Source of the DNA: Lachnospiraceae bacterium
GTDB taxonomy: Bacteria; Bacillota; Clostridia; Lachnospirales; Lachnospiraceae
Reading direction: 5' to 3'
NCBI GenBank assembly: GCA_024404675.1
Contig: JAKSPO010000001.1
Coordinates: 124,001 to 188,000, forward strand
Length of the DNA: 64,000 nt
Part shown: one piece after another, positions 45,285 to 54,462 of the stretch
Layout: each line of letters starts with the position of its first letter
Position numbering within the stretch: the stretch's first letter is position 1
Position numbers and translations under genes: made by a program
Notes under the pieces: generated by a model
The model's input: only the letters and a program-made list of their open reading frames with translations
What the model was told of the DNA's origin: nothing
Database searches by the model: none

Positions 45285-46922
45285 ATGGCAAAATCCTTAT
45301 ATCAAAAACTGAAATTATTATATTTACTTAAGATATTCCGGGAAGATACGGACGAGAATCATGGCCTTTCTATGGAGGAAATCATCAAGAAACTTGCGCT
45401 TTGCAACATTGAGGCAGAGCGTAAGAGTCTTTATGACGATATGGATATGCTTGATCAGTTCGGCTATGAGATCATCAGACAGAAGATCGGCCATACGACC
45501 TTATATTCCCTTGGAAATCGCGAGTTCTCTGTCGGGGAGCTGAAATTGCTTGTGGATGCGGTTCAGTCTTCCCGTTTTTTGACGAAGAAGAAATCGGAAG
45601 AGCTCACGGAAAAGCTGACGCAGCTTCTTAGTCGCTATGATGCATCGAGTCTTAAAAGACAGGTGCAGGTGACCGGTCGTGTGAAGACGATGAACGAAAC
45701 AATCTTCATCTCAGTGGACAGTATCTATGCGGCGATGTCTAATAATCATACGATTTCCTTTGAATATCATGAGTGGAATGAGAATCGAAGACTGGTGCTT
45801 CGTAAGGATGGACACAAGAAGCATATCAGCCCCTGGGCAATGGTTTGGGATAATGAGTTTTATTACCTCGTCGCATATGATCCGGAGCGTAAGGGGTTAA
45901 GACATTACCGTGTTGATAAGATTAAGCATGTCAACGAAGAGGAGTTCATTAGAGAAGGTAAAGACTGCTTTTTGGATGCTGAGATAGAAACCTATGTTGA
46001 GCAGCGATTTTCCATGTTTGCAGGAGAGAAGGAGCTGATCAGTATAGAGTGTCCGAAACGGTATATCGGACCGTTCATTGACCGCTTCGGTGAGGATATG
46101 CATATTCGTAAGCTTGATGAGGATACGCTTCGAATCAGCTTTCATGTTGCGGTGACGCCCGTGTTCTTCGGATGGATCACAGGACTTGGCGATCAGGTCA
46201 GAATTGTAGAGCCGAAGCATGTCGTTTCGGATATGGCAATGTTCGGCGCAGGGATTTGTAAAAGGCATTCCGAACAGAAGGTTCGGGCCGTCATCTTTGA
46301 TCTCGGGATGGTACTTGTAGACTTCCGTTATCATGATTATATGATTGACCTTGGCTTTGATGCTGAAACGATTCGCTTTTTTGAGGACAATATCGTGCTT
46401 TCGCCGAAATGGCTGGAGCTCGACAGGGCATTAACGACCGAAGAGGAAGCGATTCAATACTGGAAGACGACATATCCGTTGTATGCGTCGTTTCTTGACC
46501 GATTTTTTGAAGATTATACGGAGATGGTTGTTGCTTATTCCGATTCGAAGGCACTTGTTAAAAGCCTTCGGGATTGCGGCTATGAAGTCTATCTTTTAAC
46601 CAACTATCCGGATAAGATGTATGATATTCACAGCAAATGCTTCCCCTTCACGGAGCTTGCAAACGGCGTTCTGGTTTCTGCGAAGCTTCGGATGGCGAAG
46701 CCAGACCGTGGAATCTTTGAGCACCTTCTCAGGGAATACAACCTTTCGCCGGAGGAGTGCATCTTCCTTGATGACCGTGAAGAGAATATCAAAGGCGCAC
46801 GAAGCTTAGGTATCCGCGGAATTGTCGTAAATCATCGTGAAGAAGCCTTCCGGAAGCTTTTCGATGAGTTGCTGGTGCTTGGAAAGTACGGCGAACCCGC
46901 ACCGTTTGGCGAGACGGACTGA
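45285..46922 (+). CDS. WYL-domain regulator fused to a HAD hydrolase
   Basis: This 545-residue protein joins an HTH/WYL transcription regulator (residues 1-325) and a HAD phosphatase (about 330-530). The first part has a winged helix (LSMEEIIKKLALCNIEAERKS) and a WYL domain (ISPWAMVWDNEFYYLVAYD, HYRVDKI). The second has HAD motifs VIFDLGMVLVDF, LLTNYPD, MAKPDRGIF and CIFLDDREENIKGA; the FDLG form of motif I is normal for YihX-like phosphatases. RBS GGAGAAGAAGG precedes ATG 45285. The 3' end overlaps a convergent GNAT gene by 117 bases. A phosphatase covalently joined to a ligand-sensing regulator suggests control by a phosphorylated metabolite, an inference. Confidence 0.82.
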   Translation: MAKSLYQKLKLLYLLKIFREDTDENHGLSMEEIIKKLALCNIEAERKSLYDDMDMLDQFGYEIIRQKIGHTTLYSLGNREFSVGELKLLVDAVQSSRFLTKKKSEELTEKLTQLLSRYDASSLKRQVQVTGRVKTMNETIFISVDSIYAAMSNNHTISFEYHEWNENRRLVLRKDGHKKHISPWAMVWDNEFYYLVAYDPERKGLRHYRVDKIKHVNEEEFIREGKDCFLDAEIETYVEQRFSMFAGEKELISIECPKRYIGPFIDRFGEDMHIRKLDEDTLRISFHVAVTPVFFGWITGLGDQVRIVEPKHVVSDMAMFGAGICKRHSEQKVRAVIFDLGMVLVDFRYHDYMIDLGFDAETIRFFEDNIVLSPKWLELDRALTTEEEAIQYWKTTYPLYASFLDRFFEDYTEMVVAYSDSKALVKSLRDCGYEVYLLTNYPDKMYDIHSKCFPFTELANGVLVSAKLRMAKPDRGIFEHLLREYNLSPEECIFLDDREENIKGARSLGIRGIVVNHREEAFRKLFDELLVLGKYGEPAPFGETD

Positions 46923-47651
46923 CGGCTTGTTGGAGCGGTGAATGACTGCAAGAAGCGGTGTGCTTCCAAGTAGATGGCGCCTTCCGTTAAGAAAGGCCTT
47001 CACGGCATTTGTGGCGATACCCTGGGCACGCTTTTTAGGTATGATATAGTACGAAAGATTGGCTGCCTCTTCGGATAGAAGGCTCGGCTCTATTGCGATA
47101 TAACCAATCATTTCCTCGGATCCGTTTTCCGCGAAGCCGTAGACAGTGTAAAGCGATTGGAGTCTTGAAAGGCTTATGTCTCTTTGGTACCGAAGATGAA
47201 GCTCTTCTTCGGTCAGATGCTTATAGGAATCGGGCAGAAGATAGGGCTCTTCACATTGCATTTTATAAAAGCTTCGATAATCCTCATAACCAAGCCGATA
47301 GAAATCGAAATCTCCTGAGAAGAAGGATAGAATGCTTTTTTCTGATGCATACGCTTCGATATCGGACAGGTCCTCCGGATAGAGCTCTTCGATATCGCTA
47401 ACGATTTCTTGGCAGGTTAACCGAATCGAATCGTGCTCGTAGCCAACCGAACAGCCACCCATTTGGGTCCAATAATCGAGCGAAGCCTGGATGTCGCTTA
47501 TCAGAAGCAAGCCGTGTTCAGACGGGTTTGTGCCTTCTACGTAGGGGTAGACAAGCAGCTCTCCGTCAAGCATATTCTGCTTCCAAAGTTTGAATTCATT
47601 ATTAAGAACTTCATCCGTAAAATGATAGAAGATTGCCGACAATGTTCGCAC
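46806..47651 (-). CDS. GNAT-family acetyltransferase
   Basis: This roughly 281-residue protein has a C-terminal GNAT domain (about residues 160-270): MIGYIAIEPSLL strand, then IIPKKRAQGIATNAVKAFL, the acetyl-CoA binding segment, and NKPSVRLAKRCGFAVL. The N-terminal 150 residues are not recognised and may be a second, degenerate GNAT domain. The start is uncertain: GTG at 47651 has little room for a ribosome site, while TTG at 47642 follows GAGGTG by 8 bases. Its 3' end runs 117 bases into the convergent WYL-HAD gene. Confidence 0.75.
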   Translation of the reverse strand: MRTLSAIFYHFTDEVLNNEFKLWKQNMLDGELLVYPYVEGTNPSEHGLLLISDIQASLDYWTQMGGCSVGYEHDSIRLTCQEIVSDIEELYPEDLSDIEAYASEKSILSFFSGDFDFYRLGYEDYRSFYKMQCEEPYLLPDSYKHLTEEELHLRYQRDISLSRLQSLYTVYGFAENGSEEMIGYIAIEPSLLSEEAANLSYYIIPKKRAQGIATNAVKAFLNGRRHLLGSTPLLAVIHRSNKPSVRLAKRCGFAVLSKHQQLIEKLPEGFFTMIYDNSADT

Positions 47652-47713
47652 CTCACTTTCATTGATAAATTAGCATAAATCGTTCTTGTGTACAAGATAA
47701 ATCGGAGGTCATG

Positions 47714-48238
47714 ATGGAAATTGAAAGAAAATTCCTGCTTTCGTCCTTGCCGGAGCAGTTTAATACATATGAGGCAATCGAGATGGAACAGGGATATCTG
47801 ATAACTGACGGGTGCACACTTCGAATCCGTAGAGCCGGGGAGGAATGTTATCTTACTTTAAAGCAGAAATCCGGAAATACACTGTCCAGGGGGGTTGCTA
47901 TTGAGAATGAAGAGTACGAAACGGAGATTCCGAGACAGGCTTATGAGGCAATGAAGCAGTTGGTTGTCGGTGGTTTTGTGACGAAGACGAGAACGAGGAT
48001 TCCGTATCTGAATCATGTGATTGAAGTGGATGTATTCCATGGCGCACTCGAAGGACTGGTGTTCGCTGAGATCGAATACCTGGACAGAGAGGATGCACAA
48101 ACCCTTCCGCTTCCGAGCTGGTTTTCTAAGGATGTTTCGTCCGACAAGCGTTTTCGGAATACCAAATTAAGACTGATGGAGGAAGAGGAAATCAGAGATT
48201 TTCTTACTGAAATCGGGCAGATTGCACTTGTTTTATGA
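47714..48238 (+). CDS. CYTH-domain protein
   Basis: This 174-residue protein has the CYTH signature EIERKFLL at the N-terminus, followed by RIRRAGEECYLTLKQKSG and EIEYLDRED, the acidic and basic residues that line the triphosphate tunnel. Such proteins are triphosphatases or class IV adenylate cyclases; the bacterial short forms usually hydrolyse tripolyphosphate. GGAGG lies 5 bases before ATG 47714 (a second ATG at 47711 is too close). A terminator follows. Confidence 0.88.
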   Translation: MEIERKFLLSSLPEQFNTYEAIEMEQGYLITDGCTLRIRRAGEECYLTLKQKSGNTLSRGVAIENEEYETEIPRQAYEAMKQLVVGGFVTKTRTRIPYLNHVIEVDVFHGALEGLVFAEIEYLDREDAQTLPLPSWFSKDVSSDKRFRNTKLRLMEEEEIRDFLTEIGQIALVL

Positions 48239-48250
48239 TATTTTTTTATG

Positions 48251-48281
48251 AAAGGCAACTCTTTAAAGGAGTTGCTTTTTT
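48251..48281 (+). terminator. Terminator after the CYTH gene
   Basis: AAGGCAACTC and GAGTTGCTTT pair around TTTAAAG, then TTTTTT. The remaining 120 bases before the next gene show no clear promoter apart from a weak TTTACG/TATAAA pair. Confidence 0.8.
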
Positions 48282-48401
48282 CTGTGCAACTACGCATATG
48301 CGATAAATCGTAGATTGTACATAGGGGCTACAGAATCAGCAGTTTACGAACCCTTCTGGAAAGCGATATAAATAAGTCACTACGCATTTGGAGGTTCGTT
48401 T

Positions 48402-49325
48402 ATGTTGATTTCCTTCTGGTCCCCGGTAAGGGATGAATATGTATCTGCGATTGCATCCCTGACGGCAATCAGCGGCTGTACGGATTTTTTATGTAAGGTT
48501 GTTCTTTGTGAGAATCATGTCGGTGCAGGTAATTACGGACATTGTCTGTTCGGCGATGCCTATCAGCGCCTTAGAAAGGAATATGATAAGTACCAATCCG
48601 GCTATTACGAGCGCGGCGATTCGTTTCTTAAGTTTCTTGCAAAGCAAACCGGTAAGAGCTTAAGCCATGGAAGGACACTTGAGATTGTAAAGGATTATCT
48701 GTTCTTTCTTCCGTTAAACCAAAGCCTTCGGAATGACATTTATGAGTACGGGTTTGACCAGGAGTTGCACGAGATTTTAGAATTTGCCGAAAGGCATTTT
48801 GATTTTCTTTTTATGAATACTGCAGATTCCGGTAATCTCAGTACGAAAACGATTCTGAATCTATCCGAAACTGTCGTTGTCTGTCTGCCAGCATCGGAGT
48901 GGATTGTCGATTATTTTATGGAGCATTACAGTGGACTTATCGAGAAATCGGTTCTTTTAATTCATGGTGAGCCGGATTCCGGATTTTATAAACGGATTCG
49001 GAGAAAATATGCTTTGTTTCGGGACAGGATGATGTATCTGCCGATTACGGAGGAACTTAAGGAATATGTAAGAGAGGGAAGAATTACCGATTACTGGTTT
49101 CAAAACGAAGCGATGCCTCGAGCGAAGGGGAAGGATACTTTACAGAAGCTTAAATATCTTTCGTTTCAACTGCTTCGACGGGAGCGTAAGAACGGAATGC
49201 TTCGCTATGAGGAGATGCGAGAGCGGTTTCTTTCTAGGAGAATCGATCCTTTTACGCATAAATATATTCTCCCGACCGCAAGAACAATCGTTGCGGAACG
49301 GGAGAATACCGAATATGATCTTTAG
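48402..49325 (+). CDS. TadZ/CpaE-like protein lacking the Walker A motif
   Basis: This 307-residue protein resembles MinD/ParA-type TadZ proteins of Clostridia, which place pilus or secretion machines. Like them it starts LISFWSPV, has a central strand FDFLFMNTADSGNLSTKTI (Walker B region) and TVVVCLPASEWIVDYFMEHY, and ends with DRMMYLPITEELKEYVREG. Where family members have a glycine-rich P-loop after SFWSP, this one reads VRDEYVSAIAS, with no Gly or Lys, so nucleotide binding is probably lost. It stands alone, with GGAGG before the ATG and no pilus genes near. The family call is by pattern. Confidence 0.65.
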   Translation: MLISFWSPVRDEYVSAIASLTAISGCTDFLCKVVLCENHVGAGNYGHCLFGDAYQRLRKEYDKYQSGYYERGDSFLKFLAKQTGKSLSHGRTLEIVKDYLFFLPLNQSLRNDIYEYGFDQELHEILEFAERHFDFLFMNTADSGNLSTKTILNLSETVVVCLPASEWIVDYFMEHYSGLIEKSVLLIHGEPDSGFYKRIRRKYALFRDRMMYLPITEELKEYVREGRITDYWFQNEAMPRAKGKDTLQKLKYLSFQLLRRERKNGMLRYEEMRERFLSRRIDPFTHKYILPTARTIVAERENTEYDL

Positions 49326-49328
49326 TTA

Positions 49329-50201
49329 TTAATCCTGGCGACGATCACCGAAGAAGAAAAGCGCCAGTGTACCAGGGCCTGCATGGGAACCGATTGTCGG
49401 GCAGATGCCGCTGTACATAATGTCTTTAATACCAAAACGCTCTGTAATCATAGCACCGAGTGTCTTTGCATCCTCAACGCAATCCGCATGGGAGATGAAT
49501 ACATAATCGTTTTTATAAGTGCCAATCGTTTCTGCCATGCGATCCACGAGGCTCTGTAAAGCCTTCTTACGGCCGCGCACCTTGGTTCTCGGAATGAGAT
49601 GTCCCTCGTTATCAACGAAGAGAATTGGCTTAACATTGATCAAAGTACCGAGAAATGCAGTAGTCTTACTGATACGACCGCCGTTCTTTAGATACTCAAG
49701 GTCATCCACGGTAAATACGTGGCATACATGAAGCTTCATTGCTTCAAGCCAGTCGGCATTCTCCTGAATGGTAAGGCCATCTGCCTGCTTTCTTACTGCA
49801 GCATCTACGAAAAGACCCTGACCAAGAGAAGCACTCAGGGAGTCGATTACGATAATCGTACGATCCGGGAAGTCTTCACGAACCATATCTGCAGCAAGTA
49901 CAGCGTTAGAATAGGTGCAGCTGAGACCGGAGGAGAATGCGAGATAAAGAATATCCTTACCCTCCGAAAGGACCTCACGCATAGCCTGTGTAACCTTATC
50001 TACATTGCTGGCCATAGTCTTAGGCATATCGCCTGCACGCATCTTGTCGTAAAACTCTTTCGTATCAAGTACGATTTCGTCACCGTATATGGTATCGTCG
50101 GTGAAGGAGTAGTAAAGCGGAATCAGCTTAATATTATGCTTTGCGATATAGGAATCGGGCAAATCGCTGGTGTTCTCTGTGAAAATTACATATTCCGACA
50201 T
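49329..50201 (-). CDS. DegV-family fatty-acid-binding protein
   Basis: This 290-residue protein binds a fatty acid and, in Firmicutes, hands it to FakA kinase. The DegV fold is shown by YVIFTENTSDLPDSY at the start, TMASNVDKVTQAM, LAFSSGLSCTYSNA, DSLSASLGQGLFV and the C-terminal PTIGSHAGPGTLALFF. ATG at 50201 has GGGAGG upstream; an open frame further upstream crosses its promoter. It is a single gene on the - strand. Confidence 0.9.
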   Translation of the reverse strand: MSEYVIFTENTSDLPDSYIAKHNIKLIPLYYSFTDDTIYGDEIVLDTKEFYDKMRAGDMPKTMASNVDKVTQAMREVLSEGKDILYLAFSSGLSCTYSNAVLAADMVREDFPDRTIIVIDSLSASLGQGLFVDAAVRKQADGLTIQENADWLEAMKLHVCHVFTVDDLEYLKNGGRISKTTAFLGTLINVKPILFVDNEGHLIPRTKVRGRKKALQSLVDRMAETIGTYKNDYVFISHADCVEDAKTLGAMITERFGIKDIMYSGICPTIGSHAGPGTLALFFFGDRRQD

Positions 50202-50263
50202 CTGAGAAAGCCTCCCTGTAATTCGATTGTATTGTGTATTGCAAAAGTTTATGAAAACTTCGC

Positions 50264-50284
50264 ATGTAGTTTTGAAAACTACAT
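50264..50284 (-). promoter_or_regulatory. Perfect palindrome at the degV transcription start
   Basis: Arms ATGTAGTTTT (50264-50273) and AAAACTACAT (50275-50284) flank one central base. It starts a few bases after the -10 element on the - strand, so it covers the expected transcription start. A repressor site is likely; a 5' stem is the alternative. Confidence 0.6.
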
Positions 50285-50288
50285 ACAT

Positions 50289-50317
50289 ATCATAGCATAT
50301 ATGCAGGAATCTCGCAA
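50289..50317 (-). promoter_or_regulatory. Promoter of degV
   Basis: On the - strand: TTGCGA (50317-50312), 17-base spacer, TATGAT (50294-50289). Confidence 0.7.
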
Positions 50318-50334
50318 TAATTAAATAAAAAAAC

Positions 50335-50363
50335 TTTTCATATCGGAAAATATGTGTTATAAT
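50335..50363 (+). promoter_or_regulatory. Promoter of secDF
   Basis: TTTTCA (50335-50340), 17-base spacer, consensus TATAAT (50358-50363). The -35 is weak. Confidence 0.5.
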
Positions 50364-50437
50364 GCTTCTCAGTCAGTGCAAAGGTATAACTATGCCCTTT
50401 TTCGTTATCCTGCACAGTTAAGAGAGGAAGTTTTATC

Positions 50438-52714
50438 ATGAAAGAAAGAAGCAACAAGCGTCAGGGCATCTGGCAGATTATCGTAATCGCTGCTATTTTG
50501 GCCTGCATGGGTGTTTGGATCGGAATGAGCTTTTACTACGATTTCGCATTTCAGCCCCAGAACATCAAGCGTGGTCTTGATCTGAACGGTGGTGTAAGCA
50601 TCACCTACGAGGCAAAGGACAAGAGCAGTGCTACCGAACAGCAGATGGAGGACGCACTCAGTAAGTTCCAGAAGAGAGCAGAGGCTTTCTCAACCGAAAG
50701 TAATGTTTATCTGGAAGGTAAATATCGTATCAACGTAGACATTCCCGGTGCAAAGGATGCACAGGAGGTGCTCGCATCTCTTGGCTCCGCAGGTAATATC
50801 TACTTTATCTATGCAGAAGACAAGAACGGCAAGGTTAACGTAACCACCAATGCAGAAGGTAAGTATGTTCTTGCTCGTTCCCTTGAGGATATTATTAACG
50901 ATGGCGGCGTTGTTGTAGACGGCTCCGCAATCAGCAGTGCTGAAGGCTCTACGGTTATCGATCAGATGAATCGTACTTCTAACATTGTATCCCTTGAGTT
51001 TAAGCCCGAGGGTACCACGGCATTTAAGGAAGCTACCGCATGGTGTGCCGGTCAGAGCAACATGAGAAACCGCATCGCTATCGTATACGACGGCGAGGTT
51101 GTAAGCTGCCCCGGCGTTCGTGAGACGATTGCAGACGGTAAGGCGCAGATCGACAACATGGAGTCTCTTGCCGTAGCACAGAATCTTGCGACTATCGTAC
51201 GTATCGGTGCACTTCCGATTGAGGTTGTTCCGATCCGTTCCAACATTGTTGGTGCTACGCTTGGTAGTAAGGCACTTTCCACCAGCCTTCTTGCAGGTCT
51301 GATCGGTTTCATTCTGGTATGCATTTTCATGATTCTTTTCTATCGCATTCCGGGTCTTGCAGCAAGTGTCAGCCTGATTATGTACCTTGGAATCGTTGTT
51401 GCATTGATGCTCGCATTTGATGTTACGCTTACCCTTCCCGGTATTGCAGGTATCATTCTTTCCGTCGGTATGGCGGTTGATGCGAATGTCATCATCTTCA
51501 CGCGTATCCGAGAGGAGATTGCTACCGGTAAGACGGTTCGTTCCTCCATTAAGCTTGGCTACAGTAAGGCTACCTCCGCTATCGTAGACGGTAACGTAAC
51601 GACCCTTATTGCAGCACTTGTATTGTATTTCCTTGGTTCCGGTGTGATTAAGGGCTTTGCCATCACACTTGGTATCGGTATTGTGGTTTCCATGTTCAGC
51701 GGACTTTGTGTAACCCGTTGGATCATGAACTGCTTCTATAATCTCGGTGCTACCAAGAGCTCTCTTTACGGTAGAGAGACCCGTAAGAGACAGCTTAAGA
51801 TTGTTGAGAACTGGAAGATTTATACCGCTATTTCCGGTTCTATCATCGTTCTTTGCATCGTGATGCTTTTCGTAAACAGAAGTCAGATTGACAATGCATT
51901 GAATTACGGTCTTGACTTTGTCGGCGGTTCCTCCGTTCAGGTTAACTTCGAGAATGAAATTCCGAAGAGAGCAGAGGTTGAGGCACTTGTACAGAGCGCT
52001 ATCGGCGAGACCTGTTCCGTATCTGAAGTTAAGGGCGAGAATGCCATTATCATTAAGACCAAGGCATTCCTTGATGATGACAACACCATGAGCGGCGGCG
52101 ATGGCAGTAAGACGCTCCAGAGCCTTAAAAATGCTATTGTAGCGAAGTATGGTGTATCCGAAAGCAGTATCGAGACTGAGACAATCAGCGGTACCGTTTC
52201 CGGCGAGATGAAGAGAGATGCGATTATGGCAGTTATTATTGCTACCATCTGCATGCTTATTTACATCTGGATTCGTTTCAGCAACATCGCATTTGCTACC
52301 AGTGCTGTTGTAGCATTGATTCATGATGTACTTGTAGTTCTCTGCCTGTACGCTGCAGCACGTATCACTGTAGATACTTCCTTCATCGCTTGTATGCTTA
52401 CGCTCGTAGGTTACAGTATCAACGCAACAATCGTTATCTTCGACAGAATCCGTGAGAATATGCGTTCTATGCTTCACAAGGATTCTCTTAAGGATGTTGT
52501 AAACAGAAGTATTTCCGAGACCTTCACAAGAAGTATCAACACCTCCATCACCACGTTATTGACGGTTGTTGTTCTTATCATTCTTGGTGTTGAGTCGATT
52601 CGTATCTTCGCAGTACCGCTTGCAGTTGGCTTGGTTTGCGGTACCTACTCATCTATCTGTATCACCGGTACACTCTGGTACGGATTTAAGACACGTTTTG
52701 GAAAGAAAAAGTAA
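50438..52714 (+). CDS. secDF: Protein translocase subunit SecDF (fused)
   Basis: This 758-residue membrane protein uses the proton gradient to help pull proteins out of the Sec channel. It is one chain, as in Bacillus: SecD part (residues 1-440) with N-terminal helix, RGLDLNGGVSITYEA and a five-helix bundle; SecF part (about 450-758) with YGLDFVGGSSVQV and a second bundle with VGYSINATIVIFDRIREN. GAGAGGAAG lies before the ATG. recJ follows with no gap. Confidence 0.95.
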   Translation: MKERSNKRQGIWQIIVIAAILACMGVWIGMSFYYDFAFQPQNIKRGLDLNGGVSITYEAKDKSSATEQQMEDALSKFQKRAEAFSTESNVYLEGKYRINVDIPGAKDAQEVLASLGSAGNIYFIYAEDKNGKVNVTTNAEGKYVLARSLEDIINDGGVVVDGSAISSAEGSTVIDQMNRTSNIVSLEFKPEGTTAFKEATAWCAGQSNMRNRIAIVYDGEVVSCPGVRETIADGKAQIDNMESLAVAQNLATIVRIGALPIEVVPIRSNIVGATLGSKALSTSLLAGLIGFILVCIFMILFYRIPGLAASVSLIMYLGIVVALMLAFDVTLTLPGIAGIILSVGMAVDANVIIFTRIREEIATGKTVRSSIKLGYSKATSAIVDGNVTTLIAALVLYFLGSGVIKGFAITLGIGIVVSMFSGLCVTRWIMNCFYNLGATKSSLYGRETRKRQLKIVENWKIYTAISGSIIVLCIVMLFVNRSQIDNALNYGLDFVGGSSVQVNFENEIPKRAEVEALVQSAIGETCSVSEVKGENAIIIKTKAFLDDDNTMSGGDGSKTLQSLKNAIVAKYGVSESSIETETISGTVSGEMKRDAIMAVIIATICMLIYIWIRFSNIAFATSAVVALIHDVLVVLCLYAAARITVDTSFIACMLTLVGYSINATIVIFDRIRENMRSMLHKDSLKDVVNRSISETFTRSINTSITTLLTVVVLIILGVESIRIFAVPLAVGLVCGTYSSICITGTLWYGFKTRFGKKK

Positions 52715-54460
52715 ATGAATACAAAACAGGAAAAATGGGTTGTGAAACGCCGAGGTGGAGCCATGGAGGACATGGTTGCCAAACTCGGCATCACACCGGG
52801 ATTTGCCAGAATACTTTGCGGACGAGGCTTTGATACCGTAGAGAAGGCATCCGCCTATTTGTACCCTGACAGCGCAGAACTGACTCCTGCTGCGGCTTTG
52901 CCGGATGCAGAGCGCTTCTGCGCTTTTTTGTTTCAGGCGAGAGAGCTTGGGCAAAGGGTACGAATCATCGGCGATTACGATGCCGACGGTGTTACTTCGA
53001 CGTATATTATGCTTTCTGCATTAAAACGCTTTGGAATTGAAGCGGATTACCGGATTCCGAACCGTGTTACGGATGGCTACGGAATCAGTGCGGATATGGT
53101 GCGTGAAGCTAAGGCGGACAATGTACAGGTTATCATAACGGTCGATAACGGCATTGCCGCTGTAAGTCAGATTGCACTTGCCAAGGAGCTTCAGATTACG
53201 GTACTGATTACTGATCACCATGAACCCCAGGAAGTGCTTCCGAAAGCGGATGCAATCGTCGATTTTAAGTGTCATAGCGATTATCCCGGCAGTGCAGTAT
53301 GCGGCTGCGTTGTAGCCGGCAAATTAATGGATATGCTTCTTAGTAAGGATGGGAAGCCCGGTTTCTTTTTAGAAAATGTCGAGATTTTTGCTCTTGCGAC
53401 GGTATCGGATGTGATGGAGCTTTCCGGTGAGAACCGGACGATTGTCAGAATGGGGCTTTCGAAGCCTGTCAGTGAATGGAACATGGGTCTTAGGAAGCTT
53501 GTAGAGGCGAATCATCTTAAGACGGAGCCGAAGGCATATTCTCTTGGGTTTGTGCTTGCACCCTGCATCAATGCATTTGGACGACTTGCCAGTGCGGACC
53601 CGGGTGTCTCGCTACTTCTTGAAACCGATGAAAGAGAAGCGTTCAAGCTTGCGGCTTCTATGGTTGATGCCAATTCGCTTCGTAAGGATCTTACGGTTCG
53701 CTCCATCAAGGCAGCAACGACAGCGCTTGATCCGCATAGAAGCGAAGGAGATTATCCGATTGTGTACCTTGCGGAGGAATGCCACGAAAGCATCGCAGGC
53801 ATAGTAGCAGGTAAGCTTCGTGAGCGGTATTATCTTCCGTCAATCGTATTATGCAGAAGTACAGAGGACCCGGGACTTTTAAAGGGCTCCGGTCGAAGCG
53901 TAGAAGGGTATTCCATCTTTGACGGCTTACAAGCCTGCGGAGAGCTTTTTGAACGCTTTGGCGGGCATGCACAGGCTTGCGGTCTGTCGATTCGTGAGGA
54001 GAAGCTTTCGGAATTCAGAAGTAGACTGACAGAGCATTATCAAAAGGCAGGAATTGAGGCCGTAGAGAAGATTACAATTGATCTGGTGGTGAATTTCTCG
54101 GATGTAACCAAAGAATTGATATCTGAAATCGGCAGAATGGAGCCGTTTGGAGCCGGCAACCAAAGACCGGTTTTTGCAGCAAGAAATGTTACGCTTGTGA
54201 AGCTAAGCCATTTCGGAAGAACGGTAAGATATACAAGAATGTCCTTTAAAGACGAGAGTAATCAGTATGTGAATGCAGTATATTTCGGCGATGCCGATGA
54301 GATTATCACAGAGATGAAGCTTGTATGGGGAGAGGAAACGGTCACGGCAGCTTATGCAGGCAGAGGTAAATCGCTGATGCATATTCTGTTTACACCGCAG
54401 ATCAGTAGCTACAATAGCGAAGTTGAAATCATACTTGATCATTATCAGCTGCTTCAGTGA
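52715..54460 (+). CDS. recJ: Single-stranded-DNA-specific exonuclease RecJ
   Basis: This 581-residue 5'-3' exonuclease acts in recombination and mismatch repair. DHH motifs: IIGDYDADGVTSTYI near residue 88, ITVDNGIA, LITDHHEP near residue 166, CGCVVAGK, and the DHHA1 motif FGGHAQACGLSI near residue 412, with an OB-like tail. The ATG at 52715 directly follows the secDF stop; the KWVVKR start fits the family, so it was kept although a later ATG at 52763 exists. With addAB and radA, three recombination loci occur in this window. Confidence 0.92.
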   Translation: MNTKQEKWVVKRRGGAMEDMVAKLGITPGFARILCGRGFDTVEKASAYLYPDSAELTPAAALPDAERFCAFLFQARELGQRVRIIGDYDADGVTSTYIMLSALKRFGIEADYRIPNRVTDGYGISADMVREAKADNVQVIITVDNGIAAVSQIALAKELQITVLITDHHEPQEVLPKADAIVDFKCHSDYPGSAVCGCVVAGKLMDMLLSKDGKPGFFLENVEIFALATVSDVMELSGENRTIVRMGLSKPVSEWNMGLRKLVEANHLKTEPKAYSLGFVLAPCINAFGRLASADPGVSLLLETDEREAFKLAASMVDANSLRKDLTVRSIKAATTALDPHRSEGDYPIVYLAEECHESIAGIVAGKLRERYYLPSIVLCRSTEDPGLLKGSGRSVEGYSIFDGLQACGELFERFGGHAQACGLSIREEKLSEFRSRLTEHYQKAGIEAVEKITIDLVVNFSDVTKELISEIGRMEPFGAGNQRPVFAARNVTLVKLSHFGRTVRYTRMSFKDESNQYVNAVYFGDADEIITEMKLVWGEETVTAAYAGRGKSLMHILFTPQISSYNSEVEIILDHYQLLQ

Positions 54461-54462
54461 AT

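Noticed and set aside
50690-52477. Open frame of 595 codons on the - strand
   Set aside because: Antisense to secDF, low-complexity polar sequence without motif or ribosome site.
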